This document shows, piece after piece, positions 20,195 to 31,702 of a stretch of 64,000 nt of DNA. The DNA is from Bryoerythrophyllum caledonicum. Taxonomy: Eukaryota; Streptophyta; Bryopsida; Pottiales; Pottiaceae. The notes under the pieces are model-generated. The model was not told the DNA's origin and did no database searches. It worked only from the letters and a program-made list of their open reading frames with translations. Numbering within the stretch: the first letter of the stretch is position 1; every line of letters begins with the position of its first letter. Location of the stretch: contig OZ020516.1 of the NCBI GenBank assembly GCA_963971425.1, positions 32,104,199 to 32,168,198 of the forward strand, given 5' to 3'. The position numbers and the translations under genes were made by a program.

Positions 20195-20640
20195 CTGAAG
20201 TACCTATTGGCCGTCCAATTCTCTGACATGGATCACAGCGTCTTACAAATTGGTGCGCATCCGCGAATAATGTTGGCCATCAATAACCAGCCTGTAAAGC
20301 CTTGCGTGCAGTACTATCTCCAGCAAAATGCCCACCACAACTATCCAAATGACAGCCTTCCAATGTAGTACAAACTTCATGCTGATAAATACAACGACGT
20401 AAAATTCCATCCTTACCTTGCTTATATAAAGCTTCTCCAATCATGGTATATGGTGCACTCTTTAAAATAAGACGGCGTTTAAGTTTCTCCGTAAAATGTG
20501 AAGGAAACGTTTGAAATGTTAAATACTGGATCAACTCACTATATTCCTCGGAAATAACATCCATTGCAAATAATTGTGCATCAGGTAACGCATCATCAAT
20601 TGGTTCATTTCCCAATACATTGGTTAAACGGGATAAATGA
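20195..20640 (-). pseudogene. Gypsy integrase N-terminal zinc-binding domain
   Basis: The frame 20280-20615 (111 residues) contains LLRR-type IYQHEVCTTLEGCH and SCGGHFAGDSTARKALQAGY, giving the first His and second His of the H2C2 motif. The Cys pair (C-x2-C) follows at about 20240-20220 in the shifted continuation (QRCDPCQRIGR-like). The zinc domain helps integrase multimerise. The frame breaks at about 20280. Confidence 0.8.
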
Positions 20641-20693
20641 TCAGCATTGGCATGAGCCTTCCCAGGGCGTACATTGATAGTGAAATCAAATTC

Positions 20694-21128
20694 TTATAAT
20701 AACAGTACCCATCTTGCAATACGACCACTCAACTGAGGTTTATTAATCATATATTTGAGAGCATCATGGTCCACATGAAATACAAATTTATAACCAAGCA
20801 AATAATGTCTAAACTTTTGTACAGAATAAATCATTCCCAATGCTTCCCGTTCAGTCGTAGTGTAATTGCGTTCTGCGGCAACCAATTGACGACTAGCATA
20901 GTAAATTGGATGATCAAATCCCTTATCATCTTTCTGGCTTAAAATAGAACCAATAGCTACATTGGACGCATCCACATAGACATGAAATGGAGTTTTCCAG
21001 CACCGTGCCACCAAAATTGGTGCACTTGCCAATTTTTGTTTTAACGTTTCAAAAGCCACTGTACATTCTTTAGTCCAAATTGGACTAGTTCCATCATTTG
21101 GAGGTTTCTTTAAAAGATTGGTTATTGG
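20694..21128 (-). pseudogene. Gypsy RNase H domain
   Basis: A 121-residue frame. FHVYVDASNVAIGSILSQ holds the first catalytic Asp, ERNYTTTEREALGMIYSVQK the second-site Glu, and FVFHVDHDALKYM the third Asp. This is the canonical Ty3/gypsy RNase H. It follows the RT after a stop near 21130 and ends in a stop at 20694. Confidence 0.88.
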
Positions 21129-21947
21129 CTAGCAGATAACTGCAAACGAATGGATAAATCTTCGATAATAATTGACATGTCCAACAAAACCACGTACTCC
21201 CGTTACTGTATCTGGTTGCGGTAAATTTAATATAAGCTTAACTTTATCAGGATTTGTAGCAATACCAACAGTTGAAACTATATGACCCAATAATTTACCA
21301 GAGGATACCCTGAATTGACATTTGTCTGTACTTAGAGAGATTCCATATTTTGCACATTGTTCTGAACACTTTCCCAAACATTCCAAATGTCTCGCTCGTG
21401 AACTAAACGTACAAAAGTCATCTAAAAATATCTCCATAGAAATTCTCAAATACTCTTGAAAAGCTTGTGTCATCACCCGTTGAAATGTGGCAGGTGCATT
21501 ACAAAGACCAAATGGCATTACTTTGTACGCAAATGTTCCCCAATCCATCGTAAAAGTAGTCTTCAATTGATCTTCTTTAGCAATTTTTACCTGATTATAA
21601 CCGGAGAATCCATGCAAAAATGAATAACATTCATGTCCAGCTACAACATCTAATATACTAACCGTAAACGGTAATGGAAAATAATCCTTCTTAGTCGCCG
21701 CATTCAATTTCCGAAAGTCTTGACAAATACGAATTTTCCCATTTTTTTTCGGAACCATAACAATTGGTGAAACCCATTCGCTATAGGGTACTGGATGTAT
21801 AAATCCCACATCCAATAACTTATCCAATTCTTCTTTAACCAATAATGAATATTTCGGATTAAGACGGTGTTGCCTTTGGCGAACTGGAACAACATTATCT
21901 TCCAATATAATTCGATGTTCACAGACTTCAGCTAGAATATCCTTCAA
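21129..21947 (-). pseudogene. Gypsy reverse transcriptase
   Basis: A 272-residue frame. It contains VSPIVMVPKKNGKIRICQDF, LPFTVSILDVVAGHECYSFL (motif A, with the catalytic Asp), FTMDWGTFAYKVMPFGLCNA (motif B) and MEIFLDDFCTFS, where the usual YVDD reads FLDD with both Asp residues kept. The fingers and palm are complete. The frame is open throughout, the longest intact pol segment of the element. The upstream break at 21947-21972 separates it from the linker. Confidence 0.92.
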
Positions 21948-21971
21948 ATCCGCATATGACCAGGCAAAAGC

Positions 21972-22442
21972 TCATTTATGCCTCATAAAATAGGAATGCC
22001 AAATTGTTTTTTCTTCACCCGTTATACCATCATAAATTTGAATATTTTTGGGATCAGTTTCATTATCCAAGTTCATGGATTGACACTTTGGAGTTTTAAA
22101 AACTTCTTGAATAACCTTATGCTCAGTATTAGATTCTTTCATAAAGTTAGACAAATACGAACTTTCTAATTCAGGTTCCATAATACTCACTTGATGAATG
22201 TCATGCGGATTCATCCAATGTACAATCATATGATCAGAATCATCATTAACAGCTGGATCCACTAAATATTCACCCAATCTTGCACATTGATATTTCACGG
22301 GATTACATTCGACGATTACCGGTTTATCAATATGGATGCAATTGAAATCTTCCAATTCATCTTCTAACGATTCATCTTCACAGTCAGACGTGAATTCAAA
22401 ATTAGCAACCTCTGTTTCTCCATGATATTGAACTGGATACAT
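21972..22442 (-). pseudogene. Gypsy acidic linker between protease and RT
   Basis: 156 residues, rich in Asp/Glu (SDCEDESLEDELEDFNC), without a catalytic motif. The position between protease and RT fits the spacer found in many plant gypsy polyproteins. The frame is open to the stop at 21972. Confidence 0.7.
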
Positions 22443-23117
22443 CTAAATCACAATTTTATCTTTCCCGGCCCCAATTGTCAATGTGCCTCTACCCCAATCA
22501 TTACGAGCTTTTGCTTGATATAACCAAAGCCTTCCCAATAAAATTGGATTAGACAATATTGAACTTTGCACTCTAAATACAACGTAATCAATCTTGTAAG
22601 TAATGCCCGCAATAACTGTATCAATTCCCCTTAGTGTACCCATAGGTTTAACTTGACTGGAATCTGCCATTCGTAATACTACTGTTGTAGGTAACAATTG
22701 GTCCAATCCCAATTCGTCCATTGTATCAGCGTTCATCAGATTCACACTAGATCCACCATCAACTTGTACACCTGGAACTAGCACACCGTCAATAGAAACA
22801 TCAATGGTTGGAGCTCCTGGATCGGGGTTCAAACTAACCTCTCTAATTTCCTTATTACGGGATCTGCGTCGAATTAATGACGAGTTTAATGTAGTACGAC
22901 AATCCGGTGCAATTCCTAACAATTGCTTCGTGGAAATTGTAGGTTGAATTGTATTTAAATCCTTTAAAATATCATACGGTTTCAAATTGGTTGTAATAAC
23001 CAATGCTCGTTTCTTCTTTCCCATTTTGGTTTCCATTACTGGTAAATTGGTCTTTCCTGTCTTTGGAACTGGTTCCTTAACTGGTCTCGGCGAAACCTGT
23101 AACATTGGTTCTTCCAT
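22443..23117 (-). pseudogene. Gypsy aspartic protease
   Basis: A 224-residue frame. GVLVPGVQVDGGSSVNLMNA contains the active-site D-[TSG]-G-[SA] in the form VDGGSS, followed by the LPTTVVLRMADSS and GTLRGIDTVIAGI strands and ILLGRLWL, the hydrophobic-Gly motif near the end of pepsin-type retroviral proteases (ILGRPWL in most). It processes the gag-pol polyprotein. The Lys/Pro-rich first 60 residues link it to gag. Confidence 0.86.
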
Positions 23118-23379
23118 CTATTGGTTTTTCCAATGTTGGATTTGATTCAATATTTTTTTGCTCATTCCTTGTAAGTACAGCTTGAACTATTTCCACTCTA
23201 TGCACTGGTGATTATTGGTTAGTCTTAAGATTCTCTTCCACAATTTGTACTGTAGTTGGCACCTGTTGGTCGATTGGAACAATTACCGTCTCAATTCCCC
23301 ATATTTCCAGTTTGCACTTGATTAACGTCCCACTGAGTTGGTTGAATCATTGTCTGAGTGCCAAATTGCGGTTGACCAT

Positions 23380-23532
23380 TTAAATACCAACATTTAGCCG
23401 TAGGATGTTTTCCACCGCAACACTTGCATTGTACTCCCGTTTGTCGTGGTGACGGACATTCCGTATCGAAATGACCTTGCCCCTTACAATTAATACATTG
23501 GGTCTTGTATTAGTAGGCTTCTGCCGTTTTTC
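23380..23532 (-). pseudogene. Gypsy gag zinc knuckles (nucleocapsid)
   Basis: The minus-strand translation gives CINCKGQGHFDTEC (C-x2-C-x4-H-x4-C) followed by a second Cys-rich knuckle, CKCCGGKHPTAKC. These bind genomic RNA. They fall outside the larger gag frame because of a stop or shift at about 23533. Confidence 0.82.
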
Positions 23533-24075
23533 TTAATCTTTAGCCATATTAACCGCCAATTCCTCCATTTTCTTCGTAAGATTTAATAACAACGTCTCAT
23601 TCGAATTTGGTACAGCGGATGAAGTTGGTAATTCATGTTGGAGATAAGTCAATGCTGAAGCATACGGTACTACTACGGTGGGCGGTACTGATTGCAACGG
23701 TGTCGCATTGATTACTCCTTGTAAATTGGTAGCTCCTTGAGCCGCATTCACAGTCCATGGATAACTCCCTCTTAACGTATTTCCTCTTTGTACTTGTGGA
23801 TTCACCGAATTGGGAATCATCGTGGGACCTATAGGTAACAATTGATCATAATGGCATTCTTCCCATATCTTTGCACGTTCTAAAGATGCTCCTACGGTGA
23901 CTGGTTGAGCTTCTTTTACAAACATTTTTAATTCCTGTGGATTTAAACAATTCATTATTATTGACAATATAAATGATTCAGGCATTTGATTATTCGGCCA
24001 TTTGCGAAGTATATTTGCAACTCTCCCATAATAAGACTGAACTGGTTCGCCTAAAAACATTCTGTTTGTCATCAA
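23533..24075 (-). pseudogene. Gypsy gag, C-terminal capsid part
   Basis: A 180-residue frame starting in the capsid-like helical region (VQSYYGRVANILRKWPNNQMPES) and running through a Pro/Ala/Gln-rich spacer to the knuckles. Plant gypsy gags have this VxxYxxRF-type helix. It is broken from the N-terminal part by a shift at about 24078. Confidence 0.78.
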
Positions 24076-24081
24076 ACTTTC

Positions 24082-24696
24082 TCAAAGCCGATTTTCAAAA
24101 CCAATTGCCCTAAAATGTGTTAGAAAAGTGTTTTTCAAAGCTTCCCAACTAGGAAATTGACCAACTGTTTGACCATTATACCATTCAAATGATGTATCTT
24201 TTAACGTGGCAGGAAACCATCTCAGCCATATGTCTTCAGTTCTTCCATTATTGGCCACACACGCTGTCAAAAATTGAGACAAATGATGATCTGGATCTGA
24301 ACCTGGCCATCCACTAAATGTTGGCAATGGTGCAACACTTGTGGTGCAATCTCCTACTGCTCCCATTGCTACCACAATTGGTACTTCAGGTGCCGCCTCA
24401 GCCATTGGTTGTATTATTGATTTTCTTCCAATATCGATTCGAATTCTTCCTCTTTCTTTACTTCTGGTTTAATTTGAACCTTCGTCTGGACTCTAAAGAA
24501 CTGTCACTTGTTTCCAATCCTTCTGGACTCTTACTACGTCCACTTCTCGAACACAAAAATGATGTCACTCTCCTAAGTTTTTCTCGTTGAGTTCTTTCCC
24601 GTAATTTTTGTAACGGCTCTCTTGAGCACAATCTATCCATCTTTCTTTGATCTGTCAATTCCTTCTTTGTAAGTTGTCTTCATTATCACTACTCAT
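24082..24696 (-). pseudogene. Gypsy gag, N-terminal part
   Basis: The frame 24082-24405 includes LPTFSGWPGSDPDHHLSQFL, RTEDIWLRWFPATLKDTSFE and QFPSWEALKNTFLTHF, the standard order of the retrotransposon gag capsid domain (PF03732-like). Upstream, a basic frame (24458-24658) and an ATG at 24696 (MSSDNEDNLQRR) give the probable start, about 170 bases inside the LTR. At least two breaks. Confidence 0.78.
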
Positions 24697-24845
24697 AATC
24701 CTTCATTTCTTCCATACATAATCTATAACACGCCAATTTATACTCCATAAAATTATAACCGAAGACTGGTTCTTGTAATATATGTATTTTTAAATACATT
24801 TTTTCAAAAAATTAATCAGTTCTTAACATTTCATAATAATATCCA

Positions 24846-24863
24846 TCCCCGGCAGCGGCGCCA
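24846..24863 (-). promoter_or_regulatory. Primer-binding site, tRNA-Asp type
   Basis: Minus-strand TGGCGCCGCTGCCGGGGA starts three bases inside the 5' LTR. It is complementary to the 3' end of plant tRNA-Asp (GTC) with one mismatch. The tRNA primes minus-strand cDNA synthesis. Confidence 0.85.
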
Positions 24864-24866
24864 AAA

Positions 24867-25631
24867 TGTAGTTATCGTTTTGGTTGGATTGGAAATAAAC
24901 TTAAAGCACCAAATCAATATAGGTGGATTCGTTTGCGGGGAAAGACTGTTTCTATGAATGCCACTATGTTATTGTCACGATTGATTACACACTTGCTTGC
25001 TAACTTCTCTTAACAATTATCAACACTCAATCACTCTCTCTTTCATTATTCTAAACCTAAATATTCTCCAATTCTCTTTCTTTCATGATCTCATAATCAT
25101 GTCAATTTCTATCTTCTTCACTGTAATCACAATATAGTGTGTTCAATAATACGTGATTATCTTCCGTAATCACTTTCAATATCCAATTCTTTCACAGAGA
25201 TTACAATCTCTTCACATTCATAATTCCATTCTCTAACTTTCTATCTTCACAATTCTCATATAATGCTCATAAGCTTCACTTCCAATCACACAATCACAGT
25301 TCTTTAACTCCAATTCCATTAATACTTCATCTAATCACAATCCTACAAAAGAAAATAGAAAAATTCAAAGAAAAACAAAGAGGTAGCACCAAGCTTGCCC
25401 CGGCTTACGACTATCACAGTCTGGCCTTGAATCCATCTTTCACAAAGTATTTATCCAAAAACTGAACCTAACTTCCAGATTCCAAACGTCACATGATTTT
25501 TTTGCTTCTTAACCAACTTTTCACGTAACTTCCCAATCTTACTACTGAACTACACAACCTAACATGCTAACTGCCCAAACTAACCAATTCTAATCCGCAT
25601 GTGAATACACAAACTAATTACATATTCTACA
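24867..25631 (-). repeat. 5' LTR of the gypsy element
   Basis: The 765-bp partner of 16618-17382. It should hold the promoter and polyadenylation signal of the element. Near-identity to the other LTR implies a recent insertion relative to the decay elsewhere in the window. Confidence 0.93.
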
Positions 25632-26854
25632 AAATGGAAAACTTTGTATTAGCTTCTCGTAGACATAATTTTTGTAGAAATTTGACTTATGGTTCAAAAG
25701 TTACAAACATTTTCCGTAACATATACAAATAGTGCAATGGTTTAGTGTGACATATAACAAATAGTGTAGCAAAACTTGAATCAATTTTAAAATGAATAGA
25801 AATTCATTTTTTGGCTTATTTGAAAAAAAGAAAAACTCCTCTTAGAAAGGGAATAGAAATCTTTGCATCTACCATACGGATTTTTTAATTTAAAAAATAT
25901 GAGAGATATATGATATATGCAAAACTTGAATTGTATTGTTCGTCTTTAGCACATAGGTGCATTGCAGGATTTTTAAGGACATCTTCTACCCTTCTTGTAC
26001 TTCTAAAATTTGGTGCACATGTGCCTAACATGATTGGTTTGAGTTAAATTTAGAAAATTACATACCATATAGTAAAAAGTTTCCCTAGGAGGTGGTTAAA
26101 GTTTGCTGAAGGTGTTTGGTATGACCTCAAGAAGAGTTTATGTCTTGCATCAAAGGTTGATATCTTTCAATCTGTGCGGTCAAACCGAACAAAAAATTTA
26201 TCACTCACACACGTACAATCCTTGTACAAGATCCTATGGTTAAATATGTAAAAATTGTGTTTATTAGCATTTTGTGTTGAATGCATTGAAAATGGCAGTT
26301 TTGAGTGAGTTTGGGTGCTAAAATGTCACGGGTTTATAGAAATTAAAGACTCTTCAATGCTTTGTGGTTGTTAACCTCTCAAATTGCATACAAAACTTCC
26401 ATTTAAATTCGTATACATTTGGAATTTTTAACTTCCATTCTATTTTGTACAATCAAGTAGACAATCTCAAAAATCATCAATAATCATGTATAAGTATAAA
26501 TATATCTTCATATATGGTATGTCAATGCAAAGCTATCAACTTAGTGCACATCTAAACCTCTTTTATTCAAAGTACAAGTTTTCTTACAAGATCTATCAAT
26601 AGATAAAGTAGATTTATACCCTCCACAATTTTCACTTCCAATATACGGTAACCTCCAACACTATAATCCATTCCATCAACTGTCGGATGTTGTGCAAATT
26701 TTCCCTAAAATATAGATCATGCTTTAAGTTAATTTTGTAGAGATAGATACCAAAATCATGCATCATACTACTATTGATAATCAGATTGGTTCAAAGAAAA
26801 TAATCAACACATATATTGGTTTGGTATAAACATGCAATAGGCACAAAAGGATTA
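25632..26854. other. Intergenic, AT-rich, no recognised gene
   Basis: About 1.2 kb. Only short frames; no domain, RNA gene or clear repeat recognised. Confidence 0.5.
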
Positions 26855-27046
26855 AGGTAAACCCCCCATGCATATAAAAAGAGATAAAATTATAATACAT
26901 ATATTTTCAATGATAGCCAATGAGTTCATTATGAATTTTTAAAGCGCCTTGCCATGTTTCGCCGATGGCTGCCGATAGGTACCTTTATAAGCGCTGATAT
27001 AAAAAAAGGACTCATGCCTAATAGCAAACCTATATTTGAAGCTCAA

Positions 27047-29036
27047 TGGATGGTGATGCAACGACGCTAGAATGTGAGCAGTGAGCGGTGAGCGGAGAGC
27101 AATGAGCAATGAGCAGTGAGCCTTTTTCTGGTAGGGAATATACTAAAATCAGGAATATTCTTAAAATAACATTCTATTTAAACTAATAATAGTAACTTTT
27201 AAAACCTATAACCGTGGACTGTGAAATGTCTTTAGTAATAGTAATGTTTTAGATGGCCTCTTACATGACCGTATTTTTAGTCATTTGAATAATATGATAT
27301 TAGATTTAGCACCAACGTCGGTACCAAAATTCCTCTCTCCTCTTTTAAAGTGGATGATTTTTATTGGATGAAAAAATATTCTGGATGTATAGAGTTATAG
27401 ATGAACAAATTCTGTGGATGAACAAAGTTTATGGATGTGCATCGTTCAATTGACCCCTTACAAATAACCTTGATCTTTCTAAAAATTGAACTGCCATCCG
27501 TACAATATCTCTATGATGAGGAAAATGGCATTATCATACGGAGTGATTTTGGTTGTTCGACCCAATAGATAATTTTGCATGCTCTTTAGTGTTGTTTCAT
27601 ACACCCACTCTTTCAATAAGATACTATCTCATGTGCTAAAAAACAACACACATGGACCTCCTCCCCCAAGTTGTTGTACTCATCGGCAATATGATAATGA
27701 AGTCCTCTATTGTTTATTGTAGCAACAACATTTAAGTTAGACAGTAGTATGGAAAGCACCACCTACAGTCTTGTGATGCCAGCCTCTCCGCAAACAAAAT
27801 TCGTCAATTCTACATCCGACATCTTGCAACTTTCATAATATTGTTAATAATATAATTGTGTTCAAAATTACTTAAAAGTTTGGAGTGCAAAATGGGCACT
27901 TTGGTACCAAGGCGCCATTTTTCCCCTCACTCAAATTGTAGTGGAAGCAAGAATTGTAAAATTATGTAAAATTGTAGTGGAAGCAAGAATTTTTGTATTC
28001 AAATTTACGGAGAAGTTTGGACTGCCAAATGGGCAATTTGGATAACCCCTTAAGAAGAATTTTTCTTAATGGAGGACAATTTTTAATACTTTATATATAC
28101 ATATATATATATATTTTTTTTTTGTACTTTTTTGTTTTTTTAAAATTTTCCCTTGGTTTCGCCCTCAGGGTGCTCCTCGGTACCGAGGTGCCCCTCAGCA
28201 GGTGTTTTTTTTTTAAAAAAAAATTTATTGCCCTTAGGGCGCTCCTCGGTACCGCGGTGCCCCACGGTAGGTGTTTTTTTTTTTTTTTTGGTTTCGCCCT
28301 CTAGGCGCTCCTCGATACCGAGGAGCCCCTTGGCTGGTTTAAAAAATAAATCTATTTCCAACAGTGAAAGAAAAGTTTTGGGCCCATGACTACCACTATA
28401 AAGAAAATGGCAAATTAAAAATTGAAGTATTTCTGAGATATTTTTTAGTGAAAGAACTTCAGGTTTTTTTCTCAATCCAAGTGATTTCATGCTTTTCCAA
28501 TGAAAATCGATCACTTTTGAATTTTCAAAGTGAGTTGCCACTTTAGCATATTTCTACCACTAGGTACGCCATTAGCTCTAACCATTAGCTCCGACCAAAA
28601 ATCAAAGGTCATGACTAGAAAGGTGCTACAGAGTCCAGACCGCCAATATCAAACTTCAGTGTTGAAATCACATGAAGAAATTATTGCATTCTATGTAGTT
28701 GCTTAGCTCTAAATGAGACTAAAAAGCTTTTACTAATATTTTATAAGTTGTTATATTTTTTAAACTATAAGTTGAGCAATCATTCATCTACATTCATCTA
28801 TCTACATTCATCCAAATAATTTCCAAACAATTTATTTCCGGGTTTTCTAATCCAATTTTCTCCCATTTTGAACATTTTTCATACCATGGGAATAGGTCCC
28901 AATGTAAAATTATTTCTTGTAAATCACCCCAAATTTGTGGTTATAGGGTGCTCAACTGAAAAATTAAATTGCTTACTGCTCATTGCTCACCGCTCACTGC
29001 TCACTGCTCATATTCTAGCATTCTTGGATGATGATG
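27047..29036 (+). mobile_element. Heptamer-ended transposon, copy 1 (with target duplications)
   Basis: Element body 27059-29024 (1966 bp). The ends are inverted arrays of the heptamer TGAGCRR (TGAGCAG TGAGCGG TGAGCGG ... on the left, the reverse on the right) next to ctagaatg/cattctag. Flanking tggatggtgatg (27047-27058) and tggatgatgatg (29025-29036) form a 12-bp duplication with one mismatch. An inner inverted motif, ACCTATAACCGTGG at 27204-27217 and its counterpart at 28882-28900, lies ~140 bp from each end. The near-identical partner is 47409-49360, inverted. There is no transposase-like frame, so it is non-autonomous. Confidence 0.88.
28145..28340 (+). repeat. Three hairpin modules inside the transposon
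   Basis: Three ~65-70 bp units, each with a GC-rich near-palindrome (cores ctcctcggtaccgagg, ctcctcggtaccgcgg, ctcctcgataccgaggag) preceded by gccctNaggg and separated by T or A homopolymer runs. Conserved in the second copy (48090-48270). Small frames crossing them share repeated peptides only because the DNA repeats. Confidence 0.85.
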
Positions 29037-29095
29037 GGATGGAAGTGGGTGGGATATACCTCAGTTTATAGCTGTTGGTTATGGTTTTCGTTGGA

Positions 29096-30780
29096 TATGA
29101 GAAATTTTCCTTATTTGCTGTAGCGGCACTGAACCAATAGCCTTGAGGTCACCGAGCGCCTCAAAGAACCCTCCAACATCATGGAACTTAAAGTTTTTCT
29201 ATGGCACTCAAGCGCGATTACTAAAAAGAACACCATATTTGTTACATTGGGAGATTTCCACGACTTTGATGATATATGCTCTTTGAAATATCAATTTTAA
29301 TAGACATTTGCAGGTACAAAGCAAAAGACAATGTACCTAGAATACTATATTTCATTCTATAGAGGGACCAAATAAGCCAAACGTCCTGAAATGTGGTACC
29401 AAAATTAAGAGCTTACTCCATTAACCCAAGCTTTATTTAAAACGTTGTAATATAGGAAATTCAATCTCACATAAAATAATCCAAGCAAATTTAAATGTAC
29501 AAGTTATAATCGGTAATGGATCTTTTCGTTTAATGTATTTGTAGCTTAAGGTCACATGAAGAAAATAAATGTAATGTTTTTCCAAGTTTAACCTAGGGAT
29601 TCTTCTTTAGAAAATTAGAGCAATTTGGTTTACTTTTAGTTAAATCAATTTGACAGTATCAATAGTAATTGCTTGTCATAATCAAATTGATTCCCATCCA
29701 TGATGATCTCAACATGATCTCAACATCCAATCAAGATGTTCACTACATCCAATTGAATTCCCTTGCGTATGCAGGATGCATTAATTACAAGTTACAGACT
29801 CCACTCGAGTCAATTTACAATCTTGATTTCGACTTACAGACAATACTAAATCCATCTACTTGATAAGGTTGATCAAACCTTTACAATTACAATGTATTCA
29901 ATTATGTCACTGCCACCACAGTCATCTGATTGTTATATAAATCATCTATTTGAAATAGCCGGCCAGACTTACATCAAATAGAATGTAACCTAATTAATCA
30001 ACCACATTTCCTAATGGCAACTCTCTGTCTATCAACTCTCTGGATCTTCTTGTGTAGTGACGCCTCCAGCCCACATACACACACATCCAGTTGATGATCA
30101 GTTATGCCATATCTATCATAGGGTCGTCACCTCTATGATTAACTTATCATAATCCAGTAGATTGTCACGGTTGTACTCCCAACAAACTCAGACTCTACAT
30201 AAACTTCTTTACTTAATCAACTTGATGCATCTCTCAAGACGATTTCCTCTTTATTGGACCTCTCTCAAGACTCAACAATTATCTATGTTACATCTCCAAT
30301 TCACGGCCTCTCCGTAATCAGTTAGCATGTAAACAAATCAATTAGATAGAGCCACAGGTCACAAAAACCATATCCAACATTGCAACGTGCATCCAATAGA
30401 TCACAACATCGACTTGATATCATGTGTAATAGCAATATAATTGATAGAAACTACACAACAATATTACTATAATATGAAAAGTCTACAATTGAAAGAGTGA
30501 TCAATTGGATTTGAAACAAAGTGGTGACTATCACTCGAAGATCTATCGCTAAAATGCAAAGTGAATAGTGTTTTTCTCTTCCTCCTCATCTATCATATAG
30601 TACTTACATATCGCAACTCTTCATATTCTAACTTTCTCCATGAAGCCCTTTCCTACCTTAACCACCTAAACTACATCATTCATCTATTTGAATCACGTTA
30701 TCATTGTAAAACAAACTTTTAGTTGATTTGGAGACCTTATTTACACTAGAACTGTAAAAACTACATCAAATTGGAAAAGT
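29096..30780. other. Intergenic, no recognised gene
   Basis: About 1.7 kb of AT-rich sequence. Frames are under 70 codons and none is recognisable. 29700-29720 holds a short direct repeat (gatctcaacat). Confidence 0.5.
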
Positions 30781-30796
30781 CACTACTACAAACGTC

Positions 30797-31702
30797 ATGA
30801 GTGAAAATCACTCACAACACTCATTTATCCCTAGGCAAAACATAATTGTACTATCACTAGTAAAATCGTCTAGGGAGTTCCTTTATAAGCCTCTACACGC
30901 GTCTTCAAAAAAGGCCTTTGACGTTGATGTGTCCACATTGCTCCAGTCTCTTGCATCAGTGGACTATCTAAAAGACGCTGCAACACCCGGCTACGCACCT
31001 CGTGAACGTTTGATTTGGGCAACGAGTGGCAGCGCGTAGGATCTGAAGGAGACAATTGATTTCCAGCGGTATTTTCCGAGAGAATGCGTGGGCGAAGACG
31101 TTTCGCATGGGACTCCAATACAATAAGTGCCATATACAATCTACACAAATACACTTATAATACTGCTACACGATACACATAAAGTCCATAACATTAAGAT
31201 CGAGCCAAGTGCACTTTAGGTCGAATGGAGCTAAAATGCTCAAGGGCACATTCACAATGCACATATACAATTCATCCAAATAAAAATTAGCTCAAATGAA
31301 GCTAAACTATTACAATGCAATGGCGCCTGACATCGGTCAAAATTGCCAAGGCAAAGAACGACTCAACAAGGCATTAAGGAGGTGAGAAAATAAACGCATT
31401 GTCAACAAGCGTAAGTAAGGAGCATCCCAGAAACCATCATATAGAATGCGCTTTGCCAAAGTACATTTATCCGGATTAAAACGCGAAGACCTTGAAACTG
31501 AACGAGGCCAAATAGGCAAAGGGGTGTAGACCCTTAATGGAATTGGCTGCCGAGCAAGAGGGCTTTCAACAACTTCCTCATCCACTGCTATTGTCGAATA
31601 ATTCATGGTTGATTGAGCTGTTGTAGCAGAGTGCAATAGAAGCCCTACAGCCCATAGGGAAAGAGCGTACTTCTCTGGACCGAGCAACAAATCCACCGAC
31701 AC
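30797..31702 (-). pseudogene. Unrecognised coding-like fragments
   Basis: Two minus-strand frames, 30870-31154 (94 residues) and 31337-31702 (121 residues), have more even codon use than their surroundings. The second contains LLLGPEKYALSLWAVGLLLHS, faintly like the PELLLG...W..G segment of CMGC protein kinases, and later RYDGFWDAPYLRLL-type hydrophobic sequence. No catalytic motif is present, so a kinase call is not justified. They may be 3' parts of the decayed gene at 31990-32980, which lies just upstream on the same strand. Confidence 0.25.

Larger units (their letters stand above)
16618..25631 (-). mobile_element. Ty3/gypsy LTR retrotransposon, nearly complete, coding part broken
   Basis: Two 765-bp LTRs (TGTAG...CTACA) enclose, in minus-strand order, a tRNA-Asp primer site, gag, aspartic protease, RT, RNase H, integrase and an extra 3' ORF. 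The order with integrase last identifies Ty3/gypsy. The tRNA-Asp primer and the lack of a visible chromodomain point towards the Athila/Tat-like non-chromovirus side, but this is inference. The flanking 5-mers gaatg (16613-16617) and aaatg (25632-25636) match at four of five bases, as expected for a target duplication. The frame is broken at many points, so it cannot move by its own proteins. Confidence 0.92.
26855..29095. mobile_element. Family A inverted-repeat element, split by a transposon
   Basis: 26855-27058 and 29025-29095 together correspond to the reverse complement of the element at 1-357. Shared blocks include attggctatca..gaaaa, ccatgttt, and ggttatgg..tgttggatat-type sequence. 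The 1.97-kb transposon at 27059-29024 sits between them, so the small element is older than the transposon. The right terminus is eroded. Confidence 0.6.

Noticed and set aside
28140-28541. A 133-residue minus frame, identical at 47888-48289 in the second transposon copy
   Set aside because: Identity follows from the copies being recent. The frame runs through homopolymers and the hairpin array, has Lys-run repeats and no domain; likely chance.
30781-31080. A CACTA-type transposon end (cactactacaaacgtcatg)
   Set aside because: No inverted partner end or 3-bp duplication was found.
31337-31702. A protein kinase fragment
   Set aside because: Only a short LLLG..W..G stretch is similar; no ATP-binding or catalytic-loop motif is present.
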